Origin: Siphonodentalium dalli
Taxonomy: Eukaryota > Mollusca > Scaphopoda > Gadilida > Siphonodentaliidae
Length of the DNA: 64,000 nucleotides
Direction of reading: 5' to 3'
NCBI GenBank assembly: GCA_032622095.1
Contig: CP136064.1
Coordinates: 196,569,948-196,633,947, forward strand
The position numbers and the translations under genes were made by a program. The notes below the pieces were generated by a model. The model saw only the letters and a program-made list of their open reading frames with translations, had not been told where the DNA came from and did no database searches. This document shows, piece after piece, positions 48,341 through 58,821 of this stretch (positions are counted from its first letter, which is position 1; every line of letters starts with the position of its first letter).

Positions 48341-48740
48341 CAGGGTATATGGGTTGATACAAAAATCGACCTGGCACTCAAATGGTTAAAGACATATTAT
48401 GTACTTGTTCGGGTGAGTGAAACTGATAAGTTAGTAATCAGGCACCATGTCAATTGGAGGAATTAAACATTCTACTAACACCGCCGAAAACCTGAAGCAA
48501 ATTGACCGTACCACTTCACAGAAAACATTGTCTGAACTATACCTCAAATGTAAATATTTACTATACTCGATTCGGAACGCATCTATCGGCAATAAACTAA
48601 TGAAAACGATTTCACCATCGAGAGTCACTGCATTTAATTAATAATTAGAATGACGGAGTATGTTGTCAATTTACTTTGAACAAGATTATTTTCCATTTCT
48701 ATATTTGATCACCCTACCGGCGTGTTTCATATCACTTTAA

Positions 48741-49230
48741 AGGCACGTGCGGCCTTAATTGTCGAAAATATTCATATTTGTTCCAAACACCGTAAACAGA
48801 AACACATTGAAACGCATACAGTTCCGTTCATATATACCATGACCATCGCGTAAACAGCATATCATAAAGACCTACTATATTTTACCTAAGCAAGAGCCTG
48901 ATTGTGTTACATAAGACAGCACAAAGCTACTGGCTAATCACACACAAATGGCATAAACGCTCTTTATTATTTCCATATCAGGTATTCACCAACAAAGAAC
49001 GCTCTTTGTGTTTACCATCATAATATAAACAAACACCAGAAAAGTAACTTTTTATGCTTTTGTTTACATAACAATGGCCAAACAATTACCATAACATACT
49101 GTTTATGCGATATTTATTATTTGTATACGGACAAAGTCTATCTACATTTTGATGTTCTTTCTGTTTGTGGCGGTTTTTGACGGGTGGAGATATTTTCACA
49201 GGATACCCACCGCCAAGGCAAACCGTGTCT
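48741..49230 (-). mobile_element. TTAA MITE family B, copy 4 (complete, inverted)
   Basis: Flanked by TTAA at 48737-48740 and 49231-49234. The ends are AGGCACGTGCGGCCTTAA and, inverted, AGACACGGTTTGCCTTGG. The orientation is opposite to the other three copies. Both tips are intact, so it is useful for defining the family ends. Confidence 0.85.
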
Positions 49231-49234
49231 TTAA

Positions 49235-51395
49235 ACCTATTTCGTCACTCGTATTATAACTGATGCCCTTCACGTCTTCGTGCTGCAATTGATCATTGTT
49301 TGGAAGTAATTCTATTTTTTTTATCTCCCTGGTTTGCGGAGAATTGACTAATTTGGGGTGAAATCCTTTGGGACCTCATCGAACCTATAAGTGGCACGCT
49401 ATTACTAAGGATAAGCCTACAACGACAACCCCTATATACCCATCAGAAGGCACCATAATTATCCCCATAATTATAATATTGGGGGGCGCTAATTAGCCTG
49501 GAGTGACCATGCACACACGGGAAAGCTAGTTTGCGACAATGTTAACTACCCGACTACTTTGCACTGCAAGCAACGCGGCTTCGGGGATCAAGTCCATAAT
49601 CCGTACTAAGCCTAATCCAAAACAATCTCACTGGCGCTAAGCACGGGGGCAGCTGCAACCTAGATCGCGACCGCACAACTCACCCGTACTCATTGTCTGA
49701 CAAGAGGAACAGCAGACAGACAAAGCAATAATGAACTGTCCCGCTCGACTCCTGCCAAATAGCCCAGAGTTTGGAGTTTGGGTTTGGGAAGATCCCCCCG
49801 GGAAGATTTGAAAGGGCTGTAAGCCCTCTCCTACAACCCACGGTTGAGTGATATAGTACCGCTGAAGAGCGTTTGTTGAGGCTGGTTGTGAGTGTTTCTA
49901 GTCATTTGATGCTTGCTTGTGGAGTATGGGTTACATGCCACCCTGGCAGGAAGCAAAGCCCCCCCCCCCGTTCCAAAGCGGACCAGCGAGAAGACTTACC
50001 TTGATTGTAATACGAGTTATGTTTGTTTAACTTAGTTGATATCTTTTTATTTAGTGGTTTGTTGTAAACTAGTGTCCAAGTTGGTGCATGCTTGAACTCC
50101 GTTGCCTTAGTCTGTTATATTCAGGGCTTATACTACGGGCTCAACTCTAGGAAGGGTGTGCAAGGCCGGCCGGTTGACTTAAGGTCGGTCGGGGCCCCCC
50201 AACTCTCGGTGGTGCAATGCCCGCCTTACACTCCTGTGTGAGTCTCAGAGCCCGTTGACCTGGTTGTGTTGTTGCACGGATGAGGACGCAGCTGAGGCCA
50301 GACTGTTGGTGATATGTCTCTGAGGATTGGGTACCGACTGTTGTTGCTAGTATTGTGTCTTCGTGTATGTATGGGTGTGGTTGAGAACATGTGTTTAAGT
50401 TTGTATATGTGGTAGAAATATATGTATGTGCCAAATAATATCATTAAATTATTCATCATTATAAATTGACCCGATAAACATTATTCTTACTATTAGTAGT
50501 ACTACTAGTAATATATCCTATACTAGCCACTGTTGATGAGATAGCAAATATGGTAAACATGTACATGGGTGGGTGGTGCTGCAGTGAGCCCCTTGATTCT
50601 TTGATCACAGGCGATTGGTCCATGGGGGATACTCCTGGTGCGTGTCACAGATACTGCACTTGGTAGGTGTCCCTTGAGGGATCGGGAGCTGGTGGATGAA
50701 GATCGGGGGTTCTATGATGGTGCTTCCCACCAATTATTATTATCGTATACCTCTAGCGTCTTGGTAAAAACTTCTTAAAAAACGGCGCATTGGAGCTACA
50801 AATTACACGTACTTGTACTGTACATTAAGTGGTATTGTAATAATAGAAACCATAGGCATTCACCGACCTGAAATTTATGACTGATCCATTATAATAGGAT
50901 CATTTTGGGATAAAAGCATCTAACTGATATTAAAGTGGTATAGTGGACTCATTCTTTTACTGAACTGAGAATGGGAGAGAAAACTAAATTTCACTAATCC
51001 TTAAGCAGGATCTTTATACCACTACAGTCATGTATTTCTACATATTTCGCAAAATAAGTCTTGGAAATAGACGAAATAGACACAATTTCTTACATTCACT
51101 CAAGATACACTGCTGAGCCAGTTCTTTATACAATTATTATATTTTCTACATATACCGTATATGCTGAACTCTAACCTTCAACTGGACACAATACATGTCC
51201 AGAGGATGATGTATTACTTTTGTTTTCTTTATTTTTGTTTATTTGCTGTGTGTATAAATGTTATAGATTTCACATGTATGGAAAACATATTTGTCAGTAG
51301 AGCAGATGCCAATCATAAATTTCTGATGTATCAAACTTCCAACCCTTTCTTGCCCCCTGGACGCAGGAGTTTCCATTTGGTAACACACATACCCA
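49235..51395. other. Non-coding; possible 5' region of the downstream LINE
   Basis: No supported protein. The stretch 49380-50730 is less AT-rich than its surroundings and contains a hairpin-like GGGCTGTAAGCCC near 49813. It could be the LINE 5' untranslated region, but no motif proves this. The short ORF 51161-51403 has a hydrophobic patch only. Confidence 0.4.
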
Positions 51396-54300
51396 ATGGT
51401 TAGCCTAGAGCACTATAGGGCAAGAGTTGGAACTTTCTACACCAGAGCTATCAGATTGACAAAGAATCGTAGGCTAAGTGAAGCGCAGACGCATTCATTT
51501 ATATTTTTACTTAAATTGCACTCAAGTGGAATGTCAATGAAGAAAGCATTCATTCTAACACTACTTATAGAAATGGTAATCTCTGAATCAAAACCTCCAC
51601 CAATGCACAATAGCTGTTATAAAACCATGAGAAATAAGGATGATTGCTTGAAAAAATCTCAAAAAGACAAACTTGGTTTACTGTTGGCTAATAATAAACT
51701 AGTATTTTTAATGATCATCTGCCTACTGCTAATAGTCCTAGCAAATGATATTCATATGAATCCTGGTCCAACCTTTGAAACAAAACCCCAATTATTAAAA
51801 ATTTTGTCGTTAAACATTCAAAGCCTCAAACCAAAAATCGATATATTAAGTGCAGAATCGGAAGATTATGATATATTAGCTCTTACCGAAACGTGGTTGG
51901 ACAGTACAGTTGACAACTCTGAGCTATCAATACCAGGATTCCACGAACCTATCCGTATGGACAGGCAAGGCAAACAGGGAGGAGGAGTAGCAATTTATAT
52001 CAGGAATACGATTGCATACAAACAATTAAATGACCCAGAAATACAGGTACCTTCACTAGAGGCAGTATGGGTGGTTATATTTTCTAGTAAATTAAATCTT
52101 TCTTTTGGATGCATTTATCGGCCTCCAAATATCTCCAATTGGGAAAGTATAGAGATGTCTATTGGAACGGTCAGGGACCATGGGCGAGACATAATAGTAT
52201 GTGGAGATTTTAATGAGAATCAGCTGTACGGCCCAGGCAAAGAGATAGGACACCTTAAGGGGAAGTTTGAACTAAAACAATTAGTTAGCCAGCCCACACA
52301 CTTCACAGAAACAAGTGCAACGTTAATTGATCTTGTCTTGACAAATAACCCCAGTATCGTGGATAATACTGAAGTCATTGGCTCATTTATCCCATCACAG
52401 CAAATAAGATACCACTGTCCTGTCCTAATCAAATTAAAAGCACCCCAAAAACAAAAGAATGAGTTATTGGAAAGAATTGTTTGGGATTACTCAGACGCAA
52501 ATTATGATGCTATTAATGACCAAATTAATAAATGGAATTTCAGAAAGGAACTAAAAAACTTGCCCCTAAACCAAATAACCAATAAAGTAACTAATGTAAT
52601 AATGCAGACTGTTAAAGAAAATATCCCACATAAACAAGTTAAAATAAGAAGTGATACCCCACCTTGGTTAACCTGTGGTATTAGAAAGTTAATTCGAAAA
52701 AGAAAGAGGTCACATAAATTGGCCAAGAAAACACAAAATATAAATAACTGGGCAAAATTCCGAGCTATTCGTAATGAAGTTGTAGATGCAATAAGAAAAG
52801 CTAAAAGGGACAACATATCTAAGAATGAAATAATACTAAATAATGAAAATACTGAATCTTCAATATGGTGGAAAACGATGAATAAATTTGTCATGAATGA
52901 AACTCGTAAACAAATCCCCCCCATTGCAGTCAGACGGTAGCTTCCTGACAGACAACTTTCAGAAAGCTGAATGCCTTAATACTCACTTTTGTGAGATATC
53001 ATCATTAAATGGTAAGAATAGATTAGTGCCAAAATTGGATCATGAAAAGGGAAAACCCAAACTTGACCACATAAAATTAAATTATGATGATGTATTCACT
53101 GCATTAAAATCACAAAATCCAGCAAAAGCAATTGGACCCGACTCAATTAGCCCCAAGGTACTCAAATACTGTGCGGAATCCCTATGTGCACCTTTGTTAC
53201 ATATATTCAACATATTTCTGGAAAATTCATTTTTTCCATCTGAGTGGAAACAAGCTAACGTTGTCCCTATATTTAAGAAAGGTGACCCAGCTATTCCCAG
53301 TAACTACCGACCTGTATCATTACTCAGTTGCTTGTCAAAGGCATTTGAAAGATGCATATATAATAAAGTAATAACATTTATCCATGGACATAGGCTAATT
53401 TCAAACTTACAATCTGGCTTCACTGCAGGCGATGGTGCGGTATTCCAGTTAACGGATATATATGACCATATTAGCAACTCACTTGACAATGGGAAAGAAG
53501 TTCGGTGCACTTTTATGGATATAAGTAAGGCCTTCGATAAAGTATGGCATAAGGGTTTAATAAGCAAATTGGAATTCATTGGAATTGAAGGCAAATTACT
53601 GAGGCTGATGCAAAACTATCTTTCTCATAGAGAGCAACGAGTAGTGCTAGAAAATACTACATCAGAGTGGGGTAAGATCAATGCTGGGGTCCCTCAAGGA
53701 TCCATAATTGGGCCTTTACTCTTTCTTATTTACATAAATGACATAACAGATGGTGTTATCAGTAATATACGTTTGTTTGCTGGTGACACTTCAATATATT
53801 TAGCAGTGGAAGACCCAGTTCTAGCTGCAAACTTATTAAATGAGGATATGAACAAAATCTCAGATTGGGCAAACAAATGGTTGGTTACTTTCAACCCTAA
53901 AAAAACAGAGACTATGTTGATTTCCCGTAAAAAGAATGAGACTTACCATCCAACTCTTAACCTATCTGGAGTGACAATCCAAGAAGTAAAAATACACGAA
54001 CACTTGGGATTGACATTTAATGATCATGGGGAGTGGAGTAATCATATCGAGGACATACTTTCCCGGGCATGGAAAAGAGTGGGTATCCTTAGAAAACATA
54101 AATTTCAACTGAACAGGAGAGCACTTGAAAGGATATATACTGCGTTCATTCGACCCCTATTAGAATATGCTAGCCCTGTTTGGTACAATTGCTCAGCTGA
54201 AGATTCAAGATTATTAGAAGAATTACAATATGAAGCTGTTTAAAAAAGGAAAAACTCCTTGAAGAGGCAGGGTGGGAGACACTTGCAGCCCGCAGAAAAA

Positions 54301-54908
54301 ATGCCAAACTGATACAATTTCTGAAAATGAAAATTGGTAAAGCACCATCATATATCTACCACCTATTCCCCAAAACGTCGCGATCAGCAGACAACTATGA
54401 TATGAGATATATTCCCCTACGGGTACCTCCATATAATTACAATGCTTACAGGGACACTTTTCTCCCTTCAACAACTATCGAATGGAACAAATTGCCTGAT
54501 GATGAAAAAAACTGTACCACCCTAGAAGAATTTAAATCACTTATATACACAGATGACTCCGAACCAAAATCGTATTATTACACAGCAACTAGTAGAGAAA
54601 GCCAAATTTATCATACTAGGATAAGAACGAAGTGTAGCAATTTGAATTCAGATTTGAAAGAAAATTATCTCAAAGATGACCCATCATGTGCATGTGGAAG
54701 CATTGAAACTGCGGAGCACTACCTCTTATACTGCCGACTATTTAGGGAGCAAAGAATAAAATTCCTTGAGAACTTACCATATACAATAACATGTGATATA
54801 CTACTGAAAGGATCTGATAATTTATCAGCGGAAGAAAATGAGAACATATTTCTAGCAGTTGGACTCTATATTGACAGAACCGGTAGATTTCATAAATACT
54901 GCCACTGA
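51396..54908 (+). pseudogene. Near full-length CR1/L2-like LINE, RT motif FAGD
   Basis: Three open frames read in order. The first, 51396-52940, has a hydrophobic stretch and DIHMNPGP (near 51750), then endonuclease motifs SLNIQSL, LALTETWLDS, GGGVAIYI, CIYRPPN, VCGDFNENQL, IDLVLTN and YHCPV. The second, 52897-54243, is the reverse transcriptase: WKQANVVPIFKKGD, NYRPVSLLSCLSKAFER, LQSGF, FMDISKAFDKVWH, NAGVPQGSIIGPL and LFAGDTS. The third, 54327-54908, is the C-terminal part with a Cys/His segment (CACGSIETAEHYLLYC). The first frame change is at a run of seven C near 52915-52921. The second, near 54240, also lacks the roughly ten residues expected between YEAV and KLLEEAGWETL. The F/YADD catalytic motif reads FAGD, losing an essential Asp, so the RT should be inactive. 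Confidence 0.92.
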
Positions 54909-56414
54909 CCAGCATGAATAGCTCTGAGGTCTAAATGTATATTACACATTGGCAACTGCACTGCTGACAAATTCACTCCAGTTATATAATATGCACCATT
55001 TATTATATACATACACGTAGCACAACACAAGTGGGATTATCAATTGTGCTTTTCTTTTCTTTATTAACATTAATTTATTCTAGTTCTCTTTAAAATATCC
55101 TAGTCATACACTATTGACTGATAAGAGTACAATATATATACAGTTCATGACCAACTTCAGTTACAATATATTTTCGAAATCTTTTACCCATTCATATATT
55201 TTCTTTAAAGATGACCATGTGCTAATTTTCACCTGAACCAGAAGCAAAAAAGCTAACTTGGCATATAGTAACATATATTTAACAAATAATGAAAATGAAA
55301 TAACTTCTGATTCAGAAGTAACACACTGAGGAGATGGCTTTATAAAAGCATTTAGCTTGTTGTCAGATCCTCCATCTCACAATAGAAAAACTCACCAAAA
55401 CAAAGAAAACTAAAAATTGCACTTATTATTATGTAATTATTATGTATACATGTATGTGAGAGCTAGAATAAATATTGTTTACACCAAATAATATCATACA
55501 AATTCTTATATAGAACTTCTCGGATATGACACCATGAACTCACTTTCTTGTCACTCAACTGTTGTTTTTACAATCGTTGTCTTTCATGACGGGGCCTATC
55601 AAAAGCATGTTGTTTCTATAATAGTAGGCGCCACCAAACACTGATTGCAACTAATTGTCAAAACACTGAACTACAATAGGTGAGAGACCGCCACCAACAA
55701 CAATTAAAGCCTTTCGGCTTAGTGACCACATGTCAGATATTAATTATCACCTAGCTAGACAACCGTTAGACTAATATATATCTTTATTATCCTCCATATT
55801 TGAAGAGTTCGATACAAACTTACAATAAATTGTAAACATATATACAAATACATGAATTGCCACAGGCAAAAACAGATTTTATACAGGAATGCATAATTAC
55901 ATCATGGCAACTTAAATTGACTGAAAAACGTGGGAAAACCGCGAAATCAGAAAACAAAATGTAAACATAGAGGAAAAGAGACTAATGCTTTTACGCATAA
56001 GAATACAAAACTAAATTAAAGATATTGCCTTAATTCTTATTCAACATGAAAACATCGCTTGCATACATGTATTTATTTCACATCACGTCTCTCGGGACGA
56101 TCTCTGATGCACAGCCGGGAGTTCCAGTTATGCAATAATGCCATATTTGCGTGGCCTCTAGCACGAAACAATCGACTATGGCGAGGGCATCTTCAGCTAT
56201 GTCGAATATAGAATTTGGGATGTGCCCAATAAACATGAGCATTTGATTGGAGGGAGAAATTCTATATCAATACACATAAAACAGTCTATATGAAAATGGG
56301 ACAAAAAACCCAGTCTAACGGGGGTTATTTGACTCTCTGTGTTGAATTCCGACGGAGGATGCTGGTATCCAGAGATCTTCCACCCGGAGCAGGAACGCCA
56401 AGACCAGCCGTACC
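54909..56414. other. Non-coding; LINE 3' flank and AT-rich DNA
   Basis: No protein-like frame. The first few hundred bases may be the LINE 3' untranslated region. No poly(A) or simple-repeat terminus was pinned down. Confidence 0.45.
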
Positions 56415-57014
56415 ATGAAAGAGGAGCCTCCTAAGAGAAAGGCGCCAGCTCGAAGGAGAAGGGACGCAGCCAGACGGGCGAAATGGAAGAAAAAGAAGGG
56501 GGTGACTGTTGATCTGCCGGTCACCCCTCCCCGTGTGCTTCAGCCATCCAGTGTCACAGCCGGTAGGCCGGAGTTGTCTGAGAGACGCCCAGACGACCCG
56601 GCCTGCATGGAGATAGGTGACATCAGACCAGCTAGCAGGGACTCCGTAGATCTGCCGGAGGTTCCTGCTGTCGGCACAGAGACGAGCGGAGACAGGGACG
56701 CGGATACCACCCCCGATGTTCCTGCCGCCAGTTTCGACGTGGAACTGGATAGCTATACACCTCGGACACCGGATTACAATCACATCCCGGTGTCCCCCAG
56801 CTCCGCCGCCAGCAACAACAACAACATTAGCACAGACACCACTCTGTCTGTAGAAGACACCATCACTGAATCGAGAAGATACCGGAAAGAGCAAGAAGAG
56901 AAAGTCCAACAAATCATTCAGCAATATCAACAGAGACATCCTTCACCTACACCATCTCCACAATCTTCAACAGAAAAAGCCAACCCAAAAAAGAAAAGAA
57001 AGAAGAAAAAATAA
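56415..57014 (+). CDS. Unrecognised basic, low-complexity ORF (199 codons)
   Basis: The region is clearly GC-richer than its neighbours. The product starts with a very basic segment (PARRRRDAARRAKWKKKKG, about residues 11-29), has a Pro/Ser/Thr/Asp-rich middle, a short Glu/Gln-rich helix (about 155-170) and a Lys-rich end (KKKRKKKK). This pattern suits a nucleic-acid-binding, gag-like ORF1 of a retroelement, and a LINE 3' fragment lies next door on the other strand, but no defining motif is present. The terminal Lys codons could partly be an A-rich tail read as protein. The frame may continue upstream without an ATG. Function unknown. Confidence 0.35.
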   Translation: MKEEPPKRKAPARRRRDAARRAKWKKKKGVTVDLPVTPPRVLQPSSVTAGRPELSERRPDDPACMEIGDIRPASRDSVDLPEVPAVGTETSGDRDADTTPDVPAASFDVELDSYTPRTPDYNHIPVSPSSAASNNNNISTDTTLSVEDTITESRRYRKEQEEKVQQIIQQYQQRHPSPTPSPQSSTEKANPKKKRKKKK

Positions 57015-57085
57015 TCATCTATCATAAAAATGCTCACTTTTTTTTTTTTCATTCTAAATAAAGGCAAAAAACATGAGGGGTTAAG

Positions 57086-57107
57086 GAAAGGGCCTTTCGG
57101 CCCTTTC
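57086..57107. other. GC-rich hairpin GAAAGGGCC-TTTC-GGCCCTTTC
   Basis: A perfect short stem-loop lying between the basic ORF and the minus-strand LINE fragment. It may be part of a retroelement 3' end. No function is proven. Confidence 0.5.
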
Positions 57108-57120
57108 GAAGATCCCGGGG

Positions 57121-57610
57121 TTAGCGCCCCCAAATCACATTCCCGCGCCGGGACAAAAAACGATTCCAAGCGTCATTTCTCGAGTTGCTAAGAAAGTCAC
57201 AGTCGTGAAAAACATGTTTGACTGTGTCATTATAAACTTGACCACATCTTGTGCATAAAACATCTTCCTTAAATTTCAACATACACAGTAGTTGGACAAT
57301 GAAAAAATAACACTTCTTGTGTTTTGGAAATTTGTGACATGCTTTCCAAATATGGGACATTTGAAGTTTTTCCTGGACAATGGAAAAACTATCGAAATCA
57401 CTCTGCATTGATACTAGTTGTTGCCATTGGTTATTTGAATTAACTCCGATCGCCTCATTAACTATGGTTTTCCAATGGATCTTAACAGGTATGATTGCTT
57501 CCGATGAAAATTCCAAATAAAAGGAACCAATTCTGAGATCTTCGAGATCCGATTCAACTGTCCTTATGAAAGGGCCTCCTTGGCCGAATTGAGATTCAGC
57601 TGTACGATGC
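57121..57610 (-). pseudogene. LINE C-terminal fragment with CxxC...HxxxxC finger
   Basis: The minus-strand frame ends with CTRCGQVYNDTVKHVFHDCD, the Cys/His motif found at the C-terminus of many non-LTR retrotransposon proteins. Upstream the frame stays open (VESDLEDLRIGSFYLEFSSE) to about 57610. The endonuclease and RT are absent, so this is a 5'-truncated copy or a fragment. Its text is unlike the C-termini at 37.4 and 54.9 kb, so it is another family. Confidence 0.7.
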
Positions 57611-58205
57611 AGGAAGAGTTAGTGTAAACATTTTTATTTCCAAATCCAAACATAATACACATAATACACAAGTGACATAAATATATAACATATAAGAGAT
57701 AAATGTATGGAAATGAGGATCAGTCAACAAGCCCGAGGGCTTATATGAAGTCTTCTCCTCTTTGGCGACATGCCCCTTCCTCAATAAGTGAGGGCGGGGT
57801 ATCGATCAGACGGGAAAGGATATAAATAATGTTTTTTAAAGGAGAAGTAACTAAGTTTGAGTTGGGGATGGAAACAGCGGGAAGATAGTGTTAGGGATAG
57901 CAGGAGGCAGAGAGAGAGATAGAGAGATAGAGAGAGAAAGAGAGAGAGAATGAGAGAGAGTGAGAAATTGGAGGGGCAGAGTTTTTAATAATTTAGTTGC
58001 TGCGTGATGAAAATTATGCTCGTAGTAATATGCATGCGTCAGGCTCCATGGGAGGGGGTCAATCGCAATGGCCATTTCCTATTTCAATGGGGTTCACTGT
58101 GAATATCGCTGCATTCTTCATGTAGAATCATTTCACGTATATACAGGATAGTGACAAGTAAGTAACTTACAAAATAATCGTTATCGGAAGACATTTAGTA
58201 CTACA
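57611..58205. other. Non-coding with a purine (GAGA)n tract
   Basis: GAGAGAGA-rich DNA at about 57905-57965. No gene. Confidence 0.55.
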
Positions 58206-58351
58206 TATATAAAACATCTTCCTTAAATTTCAACATACACAGTAGTTGGACAATGAAAAAATAACACTTCTTGTGTTTTGGAAATTTGTGACATGCTTTC
58301 CAAATATGGGACATTTGAAGTTTTTCCTGGACAATGGAAAAACTATCGAAA
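58206..58351 (-). repeat. Second copy of a 145 bp LINE-fragment segment
   Basis: 58206-58351 repeats 57256-57400 (AACATCTTCCTTAAATTTC through GGAAAAACTATCGAAAT) almost exactly, in the same orientation. It encodes the same FSIVQEKLQMSHIWKACHKF segment on the minus strand. The copy stops exactly where the GC-rich hairpin begins. Confidence 0.88.
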
Positions 58352-58352
58352 T

Positions 58353-58465
58353 GCGGCGTTTTGCGGTATTTTACTGCGGCGGCGGCAACAACAACGGCGG
58401 CGGCAACAACAACGGCGGCGGCACCGCCGCCGCCGCCGCCGCAGTAAAATACCGCAAAACGCCGC
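58353..58465. mobile_element. 113 bp GC-rich perfect-armed hairpin element
   Basis: GCGGCGTTTTGCGGTATTTT at the left and its exact inverse at the right make arms of over 30 bp, extended by GGCGGC/GCCGCC repeats. The centre holds AACAACAACGGCGGCGGC twice. It interrupts an AT-rich context and has strong folding potential. Confidence 0.85.
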
Positions 58466-58821
58466 AATTACGTCACTACAAATGACGAGGGAACCTCTCG
58501 GTGAAATTGATTTTGTAAATCGAAAAGTGATACCGAGGATAGATTGACCAATGACGGCTATTGTATCTTTTGACAGATATGCGTGCCCAGACTCGTTTGA
58601 TGTTCGCTATCGCATTACTATGTTTTAATAGCCGGGACTTCACTTCTCGTCTGACTCTCTTACCGACAAGACCTGTTGATTCCCCGTCTACACAGTGCTT
58701 CTCCGGCAGACTATTTCATCTACATAAAGTTATCAAACATACGGACAGGACATATTTTTAGGTTATAATGAACATTTGTATAAAGGAAATCCATATACCA
58801 AGACATTTTAGTCAAGTATAA

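Noticed and set aside
48028-48466. Gly- or Pro-run proteins
   Set aside because: Produced by poly-G tracts. The flanks are a small palindromic element, not coding DNA.
50147-50459. 77-95 codon minus-strand frames
   Set aside because: No domain features, both overlap each other in different frames, and composition is not protein-like.
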